A stretch of 64,000 nt of DNA from Dromiciops gliroides (GCF_019393635.1 NC_057864.1:494095216-494159215), one strand, 5' to 3'. Positions 23,425 through 35,288 are shown, numbered from the stretch's first letter. Notes: a model not told the origin generated them from the sequence alone. Numbers and translations are program-made.

Positions 23425-23545
23425 TTCATTGTTCCCTGTACATGTCCTTTACACAAGTTGTACCCCCTGCCTGAAATGTATTCCTGCCACCTCTGACCCA
23501 ACTCAAGTACTACCTTCTATGAAAATTCCTCAATCCCCTGGTTGC
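23425..23545 (+). repeat. L2 LINE fragment
   Basis: 'acaagttgtaccccctgcctgaaatgtattcctgcc' and the following text are typical of the L2 3' region. Confidence 0.6.
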
Positions 23546-23564
23546 TAGTGATCTCCCTATAAGG

Positions 23565-23765
23565 ATGCAGTGGGAAGCATGCTAAACCACAAGACTGAAT
23601 CACAAGATTTGAATTCTAATCATGGTTCTACCACTTACTACCTGGAGGACCTTAGGCAAGACATTCATTTCCCTAGGCCTCAGTTTCCTCCTCTGTAAAA
23701 CTAGAAGATTGGACTAGATGCTCTCTGAGGTCCCCTCCAACTCAAGTTTCATGATCCTATATTGA
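23565..23765 (+). repeat. MIR SINE
   Basis: 'atgcagtgggaagcatgctaaaccac', 'accttaggcaagacattcatt', 'cctcagtttcctcctctgtaaaac', 'gaggtcccctccaactc'. Confidence 0.75.
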
Positions 23766-23984
23766 CTTTTCTGTGTATATGTTGTGCCTACCAGATTTTA
23801 ACCCTCTAGGGGTCCTTGTGCTATGGTTTGGGCCCTCCATCTGTGGTCATATTCTTGATATATCACCTTTTTCTTGCCTTTTTCCAGTTACAAAAGTGGA
23901 AGGCAGCCTCTAAGGATACTATGCCAAATTCCCATTTGTACTGCTAAACTGAGTCCCTAGGGGGCAGCTGACTACTTTTCCCCA

Positions 23985-24125
23985 GGGTTTTTGGGGTAAC
24001 CTACAACTTAAGGGTAGTTTATCTAGTACTATTGTTCACAAGCTCCCACTGGTGTGTCTTCCCATTGGTTATCAATTGGCATTCATTAGACAGCCAGACT
24101 TAATTAGCTTCTAGGATTGACTATT
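23985..24125 (-). repeat. Unclassified repeat, matches 31231-31335
   Basis: Its reverse complement shares 'agaagctaatt', 'caatgg', 'gcacaccagtgg' and 'atagtactagataa' in order with 31231-31335. Family not identified. Confidence 0.45.
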
Positions 24126-24585
24126 TACTCAGGTTGGTATAGTAAAAATAGGCAGTACAAAACATCCCCCCAGAGTCTGGAACACACTCCCCAACAAGTA
24201 CATATGGTGTCCAAGGGGAGGTTCTAGTACACGTGCTTAGAGATCACAGGTGGCAAAGGGCTCATTCACAGCTGGGGTTGGAGGAAGTCCTTTCCTCCCA
24301 CTGAGGTTTCCTCGTGAAGTTCTTAATCATCGTGTAGCTTTCTGCTGGGTTCCTTTGATGTTACTGATACATAACTTCTACTAGCTACTGCAGGGGCACT
24401 GCTGTGATGCCCCAAATCTGCTGACCCACCAAAATTCACAGGGTTATCTTCTGGCCCAGGATGAGAGGAGACAGTCTCTTCTCCTGCCTAGTGACTTCCT
24501 CTTGGAGACTGCTGGAGTACTCCCTCATCAAGGCTGTCCAGGCACTTGAAGGTACCGATTGTTTTACTTAAGACGCACAGGACAT
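24126..24585. other. Intergenic, nothing recognised
   Basis: Possibly further parts of the unclassified repeat to its left. No gene seen. Confidence 0.35.
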
Positions 24586-24593
24586 CACCAAAT

Positions 24594-24595
24594 TC

Positions 24596-24653
<58 letters not shown>

Positions 24654-24766
24654 CTCTTTCTCTCTTTCTCTCTTTCCTTCTTTCTCTCTTTCTTTCTTTC
24701 TCTCTTTCTCTCTCTCTTTCTCTCTTTCTCTCTCTCTTTCTCTCTTTCTCTCTCTCTTTCTCTCTT

Positions 24767-24797
<31 letters not shown>

Positions 24798-25004
24798 TTC
24801 TCTCTTTCCTTCTTTCTCTCTTTCTTTCCTTCTTTCTCTCTTTCTTTCTTTCTTTCTCTCTCTCTTTCTCTCTTTCTTTCCTTCTTTCTTTCTTTCTTTC
24901 CTTCCTTCTTTCTTTCTTTCCTTCCTTCCTTCTTTCTTTCTTTCTTTCCTTCTTTCTTTCTCTTTCCTTCCTTCTTTCTTTCTCTTTCTTTCCTTCTTTC
25001 TTTC

Positions 25005-25064
<60 letters not shown>

Positions 25065-25202
25065 TTTGCAGGGCAATGAGGGTTAAGTGACTTGCCCAGG
25101 TTCACACAGCTGGCAAGTGTCAAGTGTTTAAGGCTGGATTTGAACTCAGGTCCTCCTGAATCCAGGGCCGGTGCTTTATTCACTGCTCCACCTAGCTGCC
25201 CC
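24594..25202 (-). repeat. WSINE1-type SINE with ~470-base (CTTT/CTCTTT)n tail
   Basis: The SINE body lies at about 25064-25202 (minus). Its tail at 24597-25063 is a pure pyrimidine tract of CTTT, CTCTTT and CCTT units. The 8-base duplication CACCAAAT (24586-24593 and 25203-25210) encloses body and tract, so the tract is the expanded A-tail. Six-frame reading frames here (runs of KERKKERK or FLSFFLSF) are artefacts. Confidence 0.93.
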
Positions 25203-25210
25203 CACCAAAT

Positions 25211-25660
25211 CTCTTCAGACAATCCCAATATACTTCCTATGGAACGTCATTTGATTTTATTCAATGATTCATTTTTTCAAAATTAATTAGGCACTTTTTA
25301 TAACTTAGCTTAATGCCTTTGCTTGATTGGCTGATTCAATAGAAGCATCCTCATCTGATTAAGGCAGTTATTTTAAGTGTAGTGGGGAGACAGGCTTGCT
25401 CAAACCCCCTCCACCCTTGCAAGTGCCATAGTCTCTATAACTGTGTGCCGAAATAGCTCTGTCTCAGGAGGTGGATAATTCCCTCTAGAGCCTCCTTTGG
25501 TACTAGATTAGGGTCAATAGTGTCCATTGCTGACTCTTGTAACCTGGAAAAAAAATAAAGCCTCTCTCCACAGTTAGAGCTTCACATAGTTTAGTAACAT
25601 AAGCCCAAATTTTCCAAATACATCCATTCGTATTTCAAATTTTTTCCCTCCTGGTTGGTA
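25211..25660. other. Intergenic, nothing recognised
   Basis: AT-rich with no assignable element. Confidence 0.4.
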
Positions 25661-25664
25661 TAAT

Positions 25665-25930
25665 GAGTCCTTTTGGCACTACAGAATGCAATGGAAAGAA
25701 CTTTGAACTTGAAGTCATAAAGACCCAGGTTCAGCTGCTACGTCTGCCACTCGATAGCTCTTACACTGAGCAAACCACTTTTAATGTCTCTACACCTCCA
25801 TTTTTTGGCCTATAAACTGAACATAATAAATAGCTGGACACCTGCTTCATGGGAATCCTGTGAGGGTCATATGACATATCATCTGTCTGTAAAGCATTGT
25901 CTAAATCTGCAAGTACCAAACAAGTTTTAG
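25665..25930 (+). repeat. MIR SINE
   Basis: 'ggcactacagaatgcaatgg', 'aaagacccaggttcagctgc', 'gagcaaaccacttttaatg', then 'gaatcctgtgagggtcatatg' and 'tctgtaaagcattgtc', in MIR order. Confidence 0.65.
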
Positions 25931-26039
25931 CTCTTTTACTTTATAGTTTCACTTGGTAGAATTATAGAAATAAGATGTTTTTGTGACTAAGTGGTGGTGC
26001 CCCCAGGAGTGGAGGGGATCGATGTGAGGGGTATTTGTA

Positions 26040-26600
26040 GAGATAGAATCAAAAGGATGAGTTCCTCAACAAATCAGTAATCAAAGAATATGGAAAAAGT
26101 GGTTCTCAAAAGAAGAATTGCACATGAAAGAATGATCCAAATCACTAATCACTAAGAGAAATTTGAAGCAAAATAACCCTGAGACTTCACCTTAGACATG
26201 CTCGGGAAATTGGCAGAAGACAAAAGATGAGAATAGTGAACGTTAGTGAAGTTGTGGGAAGGCAGGCTTGTTTGTGCATTGTTGGAGCAACTGTCAATCA
26301 GCACAGCCATTTTGTAAAATAATTTGTAATTATAGCCCAAAAAAGCAGCTAACACGTGCATACCCTTTGACACCAAGATTCTATAGCTAGGCTTTTGAGG
26401 TAGCAAAGAATTAGAAACAAAGTAGCTGCTTATTGATTGGGGAATGGCTGAGCAAACTATAGCATAAGAATGTAATGGGATATTATTATGCTATAAGAAA
26501 TAATGAATACACAGAAGCATGGAAAGATTTATATAACCTGATAAAGAGTCAAAGAAGTAGAGCCAAGAAAATATGCACGACTACACAATGTAAACTTTGC
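26040..26600 (+). repeat. L1 3' fragment, old
   Basis: Follows the ORF2-end order: 'ggttctcaaaagaagaattgcac', 'agtgaagttgtgggaaggcagg', 'gaatgtaatgggatattattatgctataag', 'gataaagagtcaaagaag'. Strongly diverged. Confidence 0.7.
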
Positions 26601-26870
26601 TACATAAAGTTTAGCAATCTCAGCTTTCTCATCTGCAAAATGGGACTAAGACTGCTTTTTTTACCTCACTGGGTGGTTCTCAGAGAGTATTTTATAAACT
26701 TCAAAGAACTCTAGAAATAAGAATTCAGAGGTGATCAACAAGGAGCTAGACGGGACCTCAGAGTTCATCTAGGCTCACTCACTCATTTGCCCCAGGAGGT
26801 ATTAAATGGCAGTCTGCATTCCAATTCATGTCCCATGGTTCTTAGTTCTGCTACCTCTCACTTCTTCCTG
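26601..26870 (+). repeat. MIR-like SINE pieces
   Basis: 'ctcagctttctcatctgcaaaatggg' with a downstream 'gggtggttctcagagagtattttataaactt'. The right part has 'cctcagagttcatctagg', often found at the 3' end of such repeats. Confidence 0.5.
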
Positions 26871-27279
26871 TGATGACACTTTGAACTAATCTGATAATCC
26901 ACAGAATATTGGGATACAGATGAAAGCATAAACAAAGGGCAAACTTAACAGATCAAAATTTGTATCAGGGGAGAGATGTGCAGACTTTATGAGCATGAAC
27001 ATTCTAAGGAGAAATGCATAAAATCCAAACCAGAGGTGATAGTTAATGTGTGACTTCCATCTGCTCCCTCTCTACAGCCTCCAAATATCATCATGGCAAA
27101 TAAGTCCCCAAAAACCAAGAAGAACAAATACAAATATTTAAACTTCAAAGTCAACTTGTTTCAAAGAAAATGAATAGGACAGCATGGTCAGAGAATCTCT
27201 GTTAGGTTTCTAAGCATAAACAGCATTAGGAAATGCCCTGCAATAACCCAAAGTCCACTTAGACACCGGACAGAACCAA

Positions 27280-28745
27280 AATAATCCTCCAGGAATGTTG
27301 TGCACTGTGACAGCCATACTGCCGGATGAAGAACTGTGAATGACTTAACCATTCTCAGCAAAACAATGATCCAAGACAATCCCAAAGGACTAATGATGAA
27401 GCAGACTGTCCACCTCCAGAGAAAGAACTGATATTGATGGAACACAGGCTGAAGCAGGCTGTTGTTCACTTTCTTTCATTTTTTTCTTTTATTCAAGTTT
27501 TCTTATACAAAATGCCTACGTGGGAATTTATTTTGATTTGGGGACCCTGCCTGTGGGCCGAGATTAAAAAGCCTTAGGCCCTCAGGAGTTTTTTCTGTGG
27601 AAGAGGGGCTGGTGCCCCTCCCCCTCCGCTTCAGCTGAGTCAAAAAGCCCCGTGGGCTTTACAGTACGCCAGGTCAGATGGCTGGGGGGAAAAGCCCCAG
27701 CTCCCTCCGACCTGAGGGGATTTACCCCAGAGATCCCAGGCTCGTGAAGGCCAGGCCCTAGCACAGCTCCTGCAGAGGTCCCAGGCAGCGGGGGGCATGG
27801 GCCCTCAAGCCCCTGCCCGGCTGGCAGATTAGTTTGGCATGTGCCAGGGTGCAGGGAGCCGGAGGTTTGAGGGGAGAGAAGGAATAAGTATACAGGGGAG
27901 AAGACAGTACAGAGAGGGGGAGACGGTACAGGAGGATGGAGAAAACAAGAAAGGGCTATGATACAGAGAAGATAGAGATGCTGAGGGGGGCAGACAGACA
28001 GAAGAAGGAGCCTTACCGAGTAAGGGGCTTTTCAGGGGTTCAGCACAGCAGTACAGAAAGGAAAGTTAGATGCAGGGGGGTCAACAAAGTGAAAGGGGCT
28101 TGGAGTTAGAAGAAAGGAGCTGAGCAGTGAAAGTGAAGCAGGGGAGCAAGAGTGAAAGTTGGAGAAAGCTGGAGCATACCCTAAGGCAAGAGGCAGCAAG
28201 GGCCCTTATTATATTAAAAGCAGACAGCTTGTATAATTTGCATTTATCTATTACATTTATTTTTATAAATAAATTCTGCTTTGATTATTTAATTAAGAGG
28301 CTTATTAATCTTTTGTTTATCAATTTGGGAGCGGAGCAGCTTTTTAAAAGGCCCTAACAGATTGGCTTTGGAAATTAATAGCAGTCAGATAGCCAGCCAG
28401 TCAAAAGTCCCTAGTTTAGGCCCTGCAATCAGATTCATCCCCCAGTCAGTTTAGACCCCAGTAAGTCAGTAAAATATTTTACATTTGAATGGCGACCAAA
28501 AAGGGACTTACAACCCAATTATAATTTTTCTATAGTTATAATTTTTCATATAGCCCACACTTATAAGATTTTTCAGATTAGTTAAGTTAATCTTTTTATA
28601 CCTAATATGGTCATGTTTTACAAAATTGCACAAGTATAACCTATATCTGATTGTTTACCACCTCAGGGATTAGGAGGGGAGGGAGGGAAGGAGGGATAGA
28701 ATTTGGACCTCAAAATTTTAAATAAAAATGTTTATTATCAAAAAA
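27280..28745 (+). repeat. L1 3' end split by an LTR insertion
   Basis: The left part (27280-27545) matches the L1 3' region ('agcaaaacaatgatccaagacaatccc', 'cacctccagagaaagaac'). The right part (about 28600-28745) continues the 3' UTR ('tataacctatatctgattg', G-rich run, 'taaataaaaatgttta'). The intervening kilobase is the LTR-bearing insertion. Confidence 0.7.
27552..28585 (+). mobile_element. LTR plus leader of an endogenous retrovirus fossil
   Basis: A candidate LTR of about 930 bases (TG near 27552, AATAAA near 28268, CA near 28483) is followed six bases later by a sequence matching 15 of 18 positions of a lysine-tRNA primer-binding site (28490-28507). That pairing is the usual LTR/primer-site arrangement and points to a lysine-primed (ERV2/betaretrovirus-like) lineage. 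Only about 80 bases of leader follow before L1 sequence resumes; no gag, pol or env remains. The G+C-rich first half and AT-rich second half are typical of a U3-R-U5 layout. The 5' boundary is approximate. Confidence 0.55.
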
Positions 28746-29555
28746 AGAAAAGGAAAGAAAACCCTCTATGCTCTTGGTCAGACCTCTGAGATCAACTTCA
28801 ATGAGACCAGCTGGGGAACTCCAACCAAATGGAGCATATTGTGTAGTGATCAAACACTTTGAAAAGTGCATAATTCTATACAAAGGCCCTTAAGAGGCTG
28901 AGGGGATGGTCATGTCCTAGCCTAGCTCCCCTCTATCACTGAAACAGTAACAAATGTGCAATACAAAAGAACAGTGAAAAAGGACAAGGTGAGGCATATT
29001 TACAGGAAAAAAATCACCTCCCCAAAACACACACACACATGCAAACCTAACACAAGTAAGCAAAAAATAGGTTGGTTCAATTTATGGAATAAAAGAAAGA
29101 TCTCCAGAAAGAACAACATACCCAGAAGCAAAAAATGACCCTTCAGAATAGCTAATATACTTAATTTTAAAATATATAAAAATACATATCAATTTATGAA
29201 TGAAGAGAGAACAGAAAGAATATGGGACCTGACAGTATATGACAGTTGTTTATTCAGTGGGCAGTGCTAATTAATTGGCAGATTCTCAGAGGAATAGAAC
29301 TACCCAGAAAAAGAATATTCAAAAGTGGCAAAAACAAATAATAAAGGAAAAATCAAGAAGAGCAGACCTGGAATGTTTTTAAGATTCCCTACTAGTGATA
29401 TTCATTGGAACTTAGCAAGGCAATCGGAGCATTTCTGCTCTCCTAATGAAATGTGAAGGAACTTTAAAAAAATCTGAATAATGTATTTTGGTAAATCATA
29501 TATAGGTTGGGGGGAGGGTTAAGTTAATCATCCCACCACACTTAAAGTAACAAAT
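28746..29555. other. Intergenic, nothing recognised
   Basis: AT-rich with a short (CA)n at about 29028-29040. No gene or clear repeat. Confidence 0.4.
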
Positions 29556-29660
29556 TACTCTAGCCCTTTGAGACACATGAGAAGCCCAATCAATTTATTA
29601 ATTAGACTAGCTGATAATAAATTGATGGTCCAAAAAGAAATTTTTTTAATTAAATAAAAA

Positions 29661-29805
29661 ATGGGGCACCTAGATGGTACAGTGGATAGAGCACCGGCCC
29701 TGGATTCAGGAGGACCTGAGTTCAAATCCAGCCTCAGACACTTAACAATTACTAGCTGTGTGACCCTGGGCAAGTCACTTAACCCCAATTGCCTCACACA
29801 CAAAA
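29661..29805 (+). repeat. WSINE1-type SINE
   Basis: Full copy. An A/T-rich duplication, AATTTTTTTAATTAAATAAA (about 29639-29658 and 29808-29828), flanks it. Confidence 0.9.
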
Positions 29806-29942
29806 AAAATTTTTTTTAATTAAATAAATAAACTGATGGTCAGTGATCTCTCAGTAACCAAAGACCAAATCATGGAGATCACTAAATGATTAAATACCTT
29901 TGGAAAGGGGGGTGTCTTTGACTGGTAAAAATCAATCCCCAA

Positions 29943-30075
29943 GCAGTGGATTAAAGCAGCAGCCCTGGATTCAGGAGGACCTGAGTTCAACCTGGCCTCA
30001 GACACTTGACACTGTGTGACCCCGAGCAGGTCACTTAAACTCTCATTGCCCAGCACAAAAACAAAAACAAGACAA
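29943..30075 (+). repeat. WSINE1-type SINE, 5'-truncated
   Basis: Starts inside the tRNA-like head ('cagtggattaaagcagcagccctgg') with an internal loss before 'gtgtgaccccgagc'. It has an AAAACAAAAC tail. Confidence 0.8.
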
Positions 30076-30559
30076 AACAAACAAACAAACAAAAAAAACA
30101 ACCCTGATTGGTGAAATTGAGGGGGTGGACTTTGAAATGAAAAGGTGGGCTGAAAGCCTTCAGCAATTCCTGCTGAGAATGTGGCTTGATCAAGAGATTC
30201 AGCTGCCTCCAGCAATCTGGACAGAGGAATCCATCTCTACTACTGCTCTGGTAGGTTTTCTCCTTCATGAGCTGGATTACCCTAAATTCTAAGAGGTAAA
30301 AGGGCAATAGACTTGATGCTTTGGTGCTTAGATTCCATTTATACTCTGAACAGAAGTAAGGTCTCCTGGTTGAGTGGAGTTCCCCCTAAGTATTGAGGCA
30401 CATTACTTCCAAAGGATCAGCATTGTTCTTCAGAGACTGACTAACTTTCAGGGCCTGGTCCTTGAATGAGGAAATAGAAAAGCCTTAATCCTAATTTAAT
30501 AACTGGTTATTAATATAATGAAAATAGTCATTTCTCTTACCATATACCCTTTGCCAGAT

Positions 30560-31225
30560 GAGAAAACCTTTGTTGAATCAGTCTGTTATGGGCATTGAAC
30601 TAAGTGCAAACAAACTTGAATAATCAAAGCTTGAAGGAAAAGAAGGTTTCAAACCATTGGATAAATGACATTATGCTGCACAGGAAGTGTACCAAAGATT
30701 GGCCAAAGAGAGTCCTGTCCAGTAAGCTTTGGATCAAAGTGCAAGCCAATTCAAAACTTAGAATTTGAGTGCCTGACCAGATTCATAGAAGCAGCCATTC
30801 CAGCAAGAACTTGACAGGGAATTGCTTGGAGTCAAGAGGGTAGAAAAGAAGAGCATCTGCCTCCTCCTCTCCTTGAACAAAAGAAGACATTAGACACTTC
30901 AAATGTCCCATAATTCTCACAGGTATCCTAGCAATGTCCCTAGAGCAGGAGCTACAGACAGCAGTGTATGCATTGAGAACCACGGACAAATTAAGACAGA
31001 AAAGGCGGCTTCCGTACTCTACAAAGAGACTAACAGAAAGTTACGCTGTGACTTAAGGAGGATTCATGAGGACTGCACAAAGGAAAATAAAGGACTTCCA
31101 ATAATCAAGAGCTGTGAGTTTAGACCCTTGACACATAAGTTCTATAAGTTTGATCCCACTTTCCAAAGGGATACCTTTAAAAGTATATGCAGTTAGGAGT
31201 GTCACAGACTTTGGGGTGAAGTAAA
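30560..31225. other. Intergenic, nothing recognised
   Basis: Contains a 97-codon + frame (30903-31196) with no recognised domain, start context or splice signals; treated as chance. Confidence 0.4.
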
Positions 31226-31230
31226 TACCT

Positions 31231-31335
31231 TTAACTAGAAGCTAATTGAGTCTGACTGATTTATAAATATTAACTGATAATCAATGGAGGAAGCACACCA
31301 GTGGTTGATGAGCCATAGTACTAGATAACCAAACC
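31231..31335 (+). repeat. Unclassified repeat, matches 23985-24125 reversed
   Basis: See the copy at 23985-24125. Shared words occur in the same order on the opposite strand. Confidence 0.45.
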
Positions 31336-32040
31336 CAGGAGCTCAGAGTCTCCTAGAACTCTGAGAGGAAACATTGCAGTTGCCCATTGGAGACCCATTT
31401 TACCAGTTTGAATAAGGAGTGTGGGATAGAAGAGCATTGCTACACATAAAGAAATTTCTTGTATTACATAAAAGGAGGTAAAAATAGAGGTTGCCAGAAT
31501 CCATGGGACGCGATCATAAAGAAACCTGAATTTAAATCACCTATAAATATAGCCAACAAAATCTACAGTTTCTGGCATTTGAAAAGGATTTTATGATTTC
31601 ACAAATCAAAAAGCTCCAAGCAAAATCACACTAAACTTTTTGCAAAGACTGAGAAATAAGAAGAGAAGCTCGAGTGTGACTTTCTGAAAAGTAATAGAAA
31701 TGGTCATCATGACATAAGACAAGCAGATCCTGCCAAGAGGAAAGATAGGATATACACGCACAACACACACATGTTCACATACACACTTATATACACTATA
31801 GATGTGTGTTATATATTGGTGCATACTTAAAATGTTATAGATATGTATATATTCAAATATATAATCATCTACAGGGAAACCCAATACTAATACCCTTGGG
31901 CAGGGTTTTTGACATGGAAAACTAATGACAAATCAATCATTCTCAAGTTAAACAGACATTAAAGTAAGGAATGGTCAGGTGATGACTTATAGAGGCTGTC
32001 ATGATGGAGACATCATTCCACACCTGGTTCAGCCTCATGA
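31336..32040. other. Intergenic, nothing recognised
   Basis: AT-rich, with a CA/TG-rich patch at 31755-31800. Confidence 0.4.
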
Positions 32041-32044
32041 ATTC

Positions 32045-32330
32045 CTGAAATTCTTCCCAATCTCTGTCTTTCCCTCTGTGGTCTCCTCCTGTGATTGGTG
32101 AATTCATTCCCAGAACCTCTACTTGAGGTTCCCATGCCAGTCATCCTCAATCTGGCTCAGCCCATGATTCCCTGGATTATTTCCCAACCTTTCTCCTTTC
32201 CCTAATTCCTTTCCCATCACTGCTTTTTTTGCTCTCTTTTATGTACTGCCTTCCCTTTAGAATGTAAGATCTTTAAGAGGCAGGGATTATCTTTATTTTT
32301 TGCTTGTGTGTACATAGTGTGGTGTACATA
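32045..32330 (+). repeat. L2-like LINE 3' fragment
   Basis: 'gtactgccttccctttagaatgtaagatctttaagaggcaggg' is the L2 3'-end signature ('agactgtgagctccttgagggcaggg' type). Confidence 0.6.
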
Positions 32331-32815
32331 ATGGATTTGTAGTTTCTTATGCAATCATTTTTTTATTTTACTATGTCACAGACATGTTTGCTTTATTTCT
32401 TAAATTCAGAATAAAATTAATTTAATTTAACAAAAGAAATGAATGAAAAATCTGAAATATATCTTTATATATCATAATTCAATGAAAGTAGCAATTACCA
32501 GTATAGTGGAAGGTTGATCAGGAGATCTCTATTACCTTTCTGCTTCCTCCACTTGTTCAAAGGAAAGAGAGCCTGCTTCCAGATGAAGGACCAGGGAATC
32601 GTTTGTAGTGGAGGTGATACCTGAACAAAGCTTTGAATGATGGCTTTAATCAATATAAGAGGGCATGGGAAATGAGGAAGAATTAGCAAAGGCATGGTGA
32701 CAAGAAGCATGGGATGTGGATCTGCAACTGGTTTGGGTCTGCTAGAACACCCCAAATATAATTGGGGGCAGTTTATTGAGTATGTCAGACCAAAAATTCA
32801 CCTGTTCCTAGTTCA
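32331..32815. other. Intergenic, nothing recognised
   Basis: No gene or clear repeat. Confidence 0.4.
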
Positions 32816-32819
32816 TAGA

Positions 32820-32935
32820 ATTCCCATTTTACAGATGAAGAAAATTGAGACTAGAAGGGGTGAAATGACCCACCCAAGGTCACAAAACTACTAAAGTAGC
32901 AACACTGAGATTTGAAGGCAGGCCCCTCTGTCCTA
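32820..32935 (-). repeat. MIR SINE
   Basis: 'cattttacagatgaagaaaattgag', 'gaaatgacccacccaaggtcac', 'tgagatttgaaggcagg'. Confidence 0.7.
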
Positions 32936-32939
32936 TTTT

Positions 32940-33934
32940 TTGACCCTACAGCTCCTTCCTCATTCAACCCCTTGGCATCCTGGCAGGGATCCTTGCATTA
33001 CTACCCATCGCTCCCAACATCCCACTATAGGAGACCAAGACTCTGGAGTCTAAAAATTGAAGGGAGCGTAGAGACAACAGCAAACCCCTTTTTGAGTCTC
33101 TAAAACTCTTTAAGACCTTCTACACAAACTACACGGCCCTTTCTCATTGTCTAAAGAAAAACAATCAAAACATTCTTGGCAGCCGGCATATTGGTAAGAG
33201 CAAGACCTGAATTTCCAGTTCCAGTTCTTTCACTAATCCCCTCCTGGGTGACCCCTGAGGAAAAATGCTTCCCCCTCTCTGGAACAAGTGCAAATGTCTG
33301 GGGAGTTGGCTCAGCTCCTTTGTAGCTCTAAGATCAGTGGGCAGAAGAGGCATAAAGACCTCAAGTTCGAACTTTGATTTTTGTCTGTCTCATTTCCCTT
33401 TGGAACATCAGTCAAGCTCTCATAAAGAAATCTTCACCTAAAAGAATAGGCTGAGCCCCAGCTAGCAGCAACTTCTGATAAAGCACTCACATGGGCAGGA
33501 AAGGGGGCTTTCTTGTTTTAAATGTTGTAACTAATTCTCTTTAGCACTTCTTACTTCAATCCCACAACAGAGAAAGAGCAATGACCAAGTTCCTAGGGTA
33601 CTCTTGGGAATTAAGTCAGCTTTGGGGAGATTCTATCATGAAACAGGCAATAATGGTATATGACTTATGTCCTAAGTGAAGATATACTTTTTAACCATCC
33701 AAATTTCAATCACAAAGAGAAACCACCACTTAGCACAAGGAAGGCTTTATTCCTGGGAGTGAAATTGGTCTGCAAATTCTTATCTTCAATCCTTTCGTTT
33801 TCTCTGCTCCTAAATAGTGTATTTCTACTTGTTGTGGAGATGAATGCAGACACAAAAATTCCCTGGAATTTAGGGAATCTGAGTTGACTGGCAAGGGAGC
33901 CGACTCATGTCTCAGAGATTGGCATGGAATGAAT
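32940..33934. other. Intergenic, nothing recognised
   Basis: Includes MIR-like scraps near 33190-33350. No gene seen. Confidence 0.4.
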
Positions 33935-33951
33935 TCATTTTCTATTTTCTT

Positions 33952-34111
33952 TTTTTCTTTCTTTTTTTTTTTTTGCAGGGCAATGAGGGTTAAGTGATTT
34001 GCCCAGGGTCACACAGCTAGTTAAGTGTCAAGTGTCCGAGGCTGGATTTGAACTCAGGTCCTCCTGAATCCAAGGCCAGTGCTTTATCCACTGTGCCATC
34101 TAGCTGCCCCC
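33952..34111 (-). repeat. WSINE1-type SINE
   Basis: Reverse copy with a T-rich tail. The 16-17 base duplication TCATTTTCTATTTTCTT (33935-33951 and 34112-34128) flanks it. Confidence 0.93.
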
Positions 34112-34357
34112 TCATTTTCTATTTTCTTGAAATGGGTGGGTGGAGGAAACAAAACTATTACTCCTTGCAAATATCCAAGCTTTTGGAACAAAAACTCATT
34201 ATTTTACAAAAACTGTGGGGAAAAACTGGAAAAAGGTATGGCAGAAACTAGGTATACACCAACATCTCACACCATATACTAAAATAAGATCAAAATGGGT
34301 TTTAAATGATTTACACATAAAGGGTGATACCATAAGCAAATTAAGAGAGCATGGAAT

Positions 34358-34513
34358 TGGGGCAGCTAGGTGGCACAGTGGATAGAGCACTGGCCCTGGA
34401 GTCAGGAGGACCTGAGTTCAAATCTGACCTCAGACACTTAACACTTACTAGCTGTGTGACCCTGGGCAAGTCACTTAATCCCAATTGCCTCACCAAAAAA
34501 AAGGGGGGGGAGA
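34358..34513 (+). repeat. WSINE1-type SINE inside L1
   Basis: Near-consensus copy. The duplication GAGAGCATGGAAT (34345-34357 and 34514-34526) is L1 sequence, proving insertion into the L1. Confidence 0.94.
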
Positions 34514-35288
34514 GAGAGCATGGAATCATTTATCTTTCAGATTTATGAACAGAGGAAGAATTTAGGACCAAAGAAGATATAGAGAGCAATACAAAATGTA
34601 AAATACATAATTTTGATTATATAAAATTTTTAAGTTTTTGCACAAGCAAAACTAATGAAACCAAGATTATAAGGGAAGCAGAAAACTGGGAAAGGATTTT
34701 TGAAACAAGTATCTCTGATAAAGGCTTCATTTCTCGATTATGTAGAGAATTGAGTCAAATTTATAAAAAATACAAGTCATTCCCCAATTAATAAATTGTC
34801 AGAGGATTTGAACAGGCAGTTTTAAGACAAAGAAATAAAAGTTATCTATAATCAAAAGAAAAATGCTCTAGATCACTATTGATCAGAGAAATGCAAATTA
34901 AAACAACTCTGAGGTATCCCCTCAAACTTATCAGAGTGGCAAATATAACAAGAAAGGAAAATACTGGATGTTGAAGGGGATGTGGGAAAGCTGGGATGCT
35001 AATCCACCATTGGTGGAGTTGTGAAAAGATTCAACCATTCTGGAGAGCAATTTGGAACTGTGCATACCCTTTGATGTGGCAATACCACTGCTAGGTTTAT
35101 ATCCCAATGACATCACCCCCCCCCAAAAGAGAAAAAGACCTATTTGTACAAAAATATTTCTAGCAGCTCTTTTTTGTGGTGGCTGAGAATTGAAAATCAA
35201 AGGGATGCCCATCCATTGGGGAATGGCCAAACAAGCTGTGGGATAGGATGGTGATGGACTATTATTGTGCTATAAAAAATGGCAAGCA

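Larger units (their letters stand above)
29560..30545 (-). repeat. LTR-like fossil, family X, - copy 2
   Basis: Diverged match to 17440-18060. It is split by two WSINE1 copies (29661-29805 and about 29945-30060). It shares the AATAAA-bearing end near 29594-29605 (minus strand) and the 'ctggttattaat' block near 30500. Confidence 0.55.

Noticed and set aside
24488-25228. Long frames of 160-246 codons rich in Lys/Glu/Arg or Phe/Leu/Ser
   Set aside because: They translate the CTTT/GAAA tract of a SINE tail.
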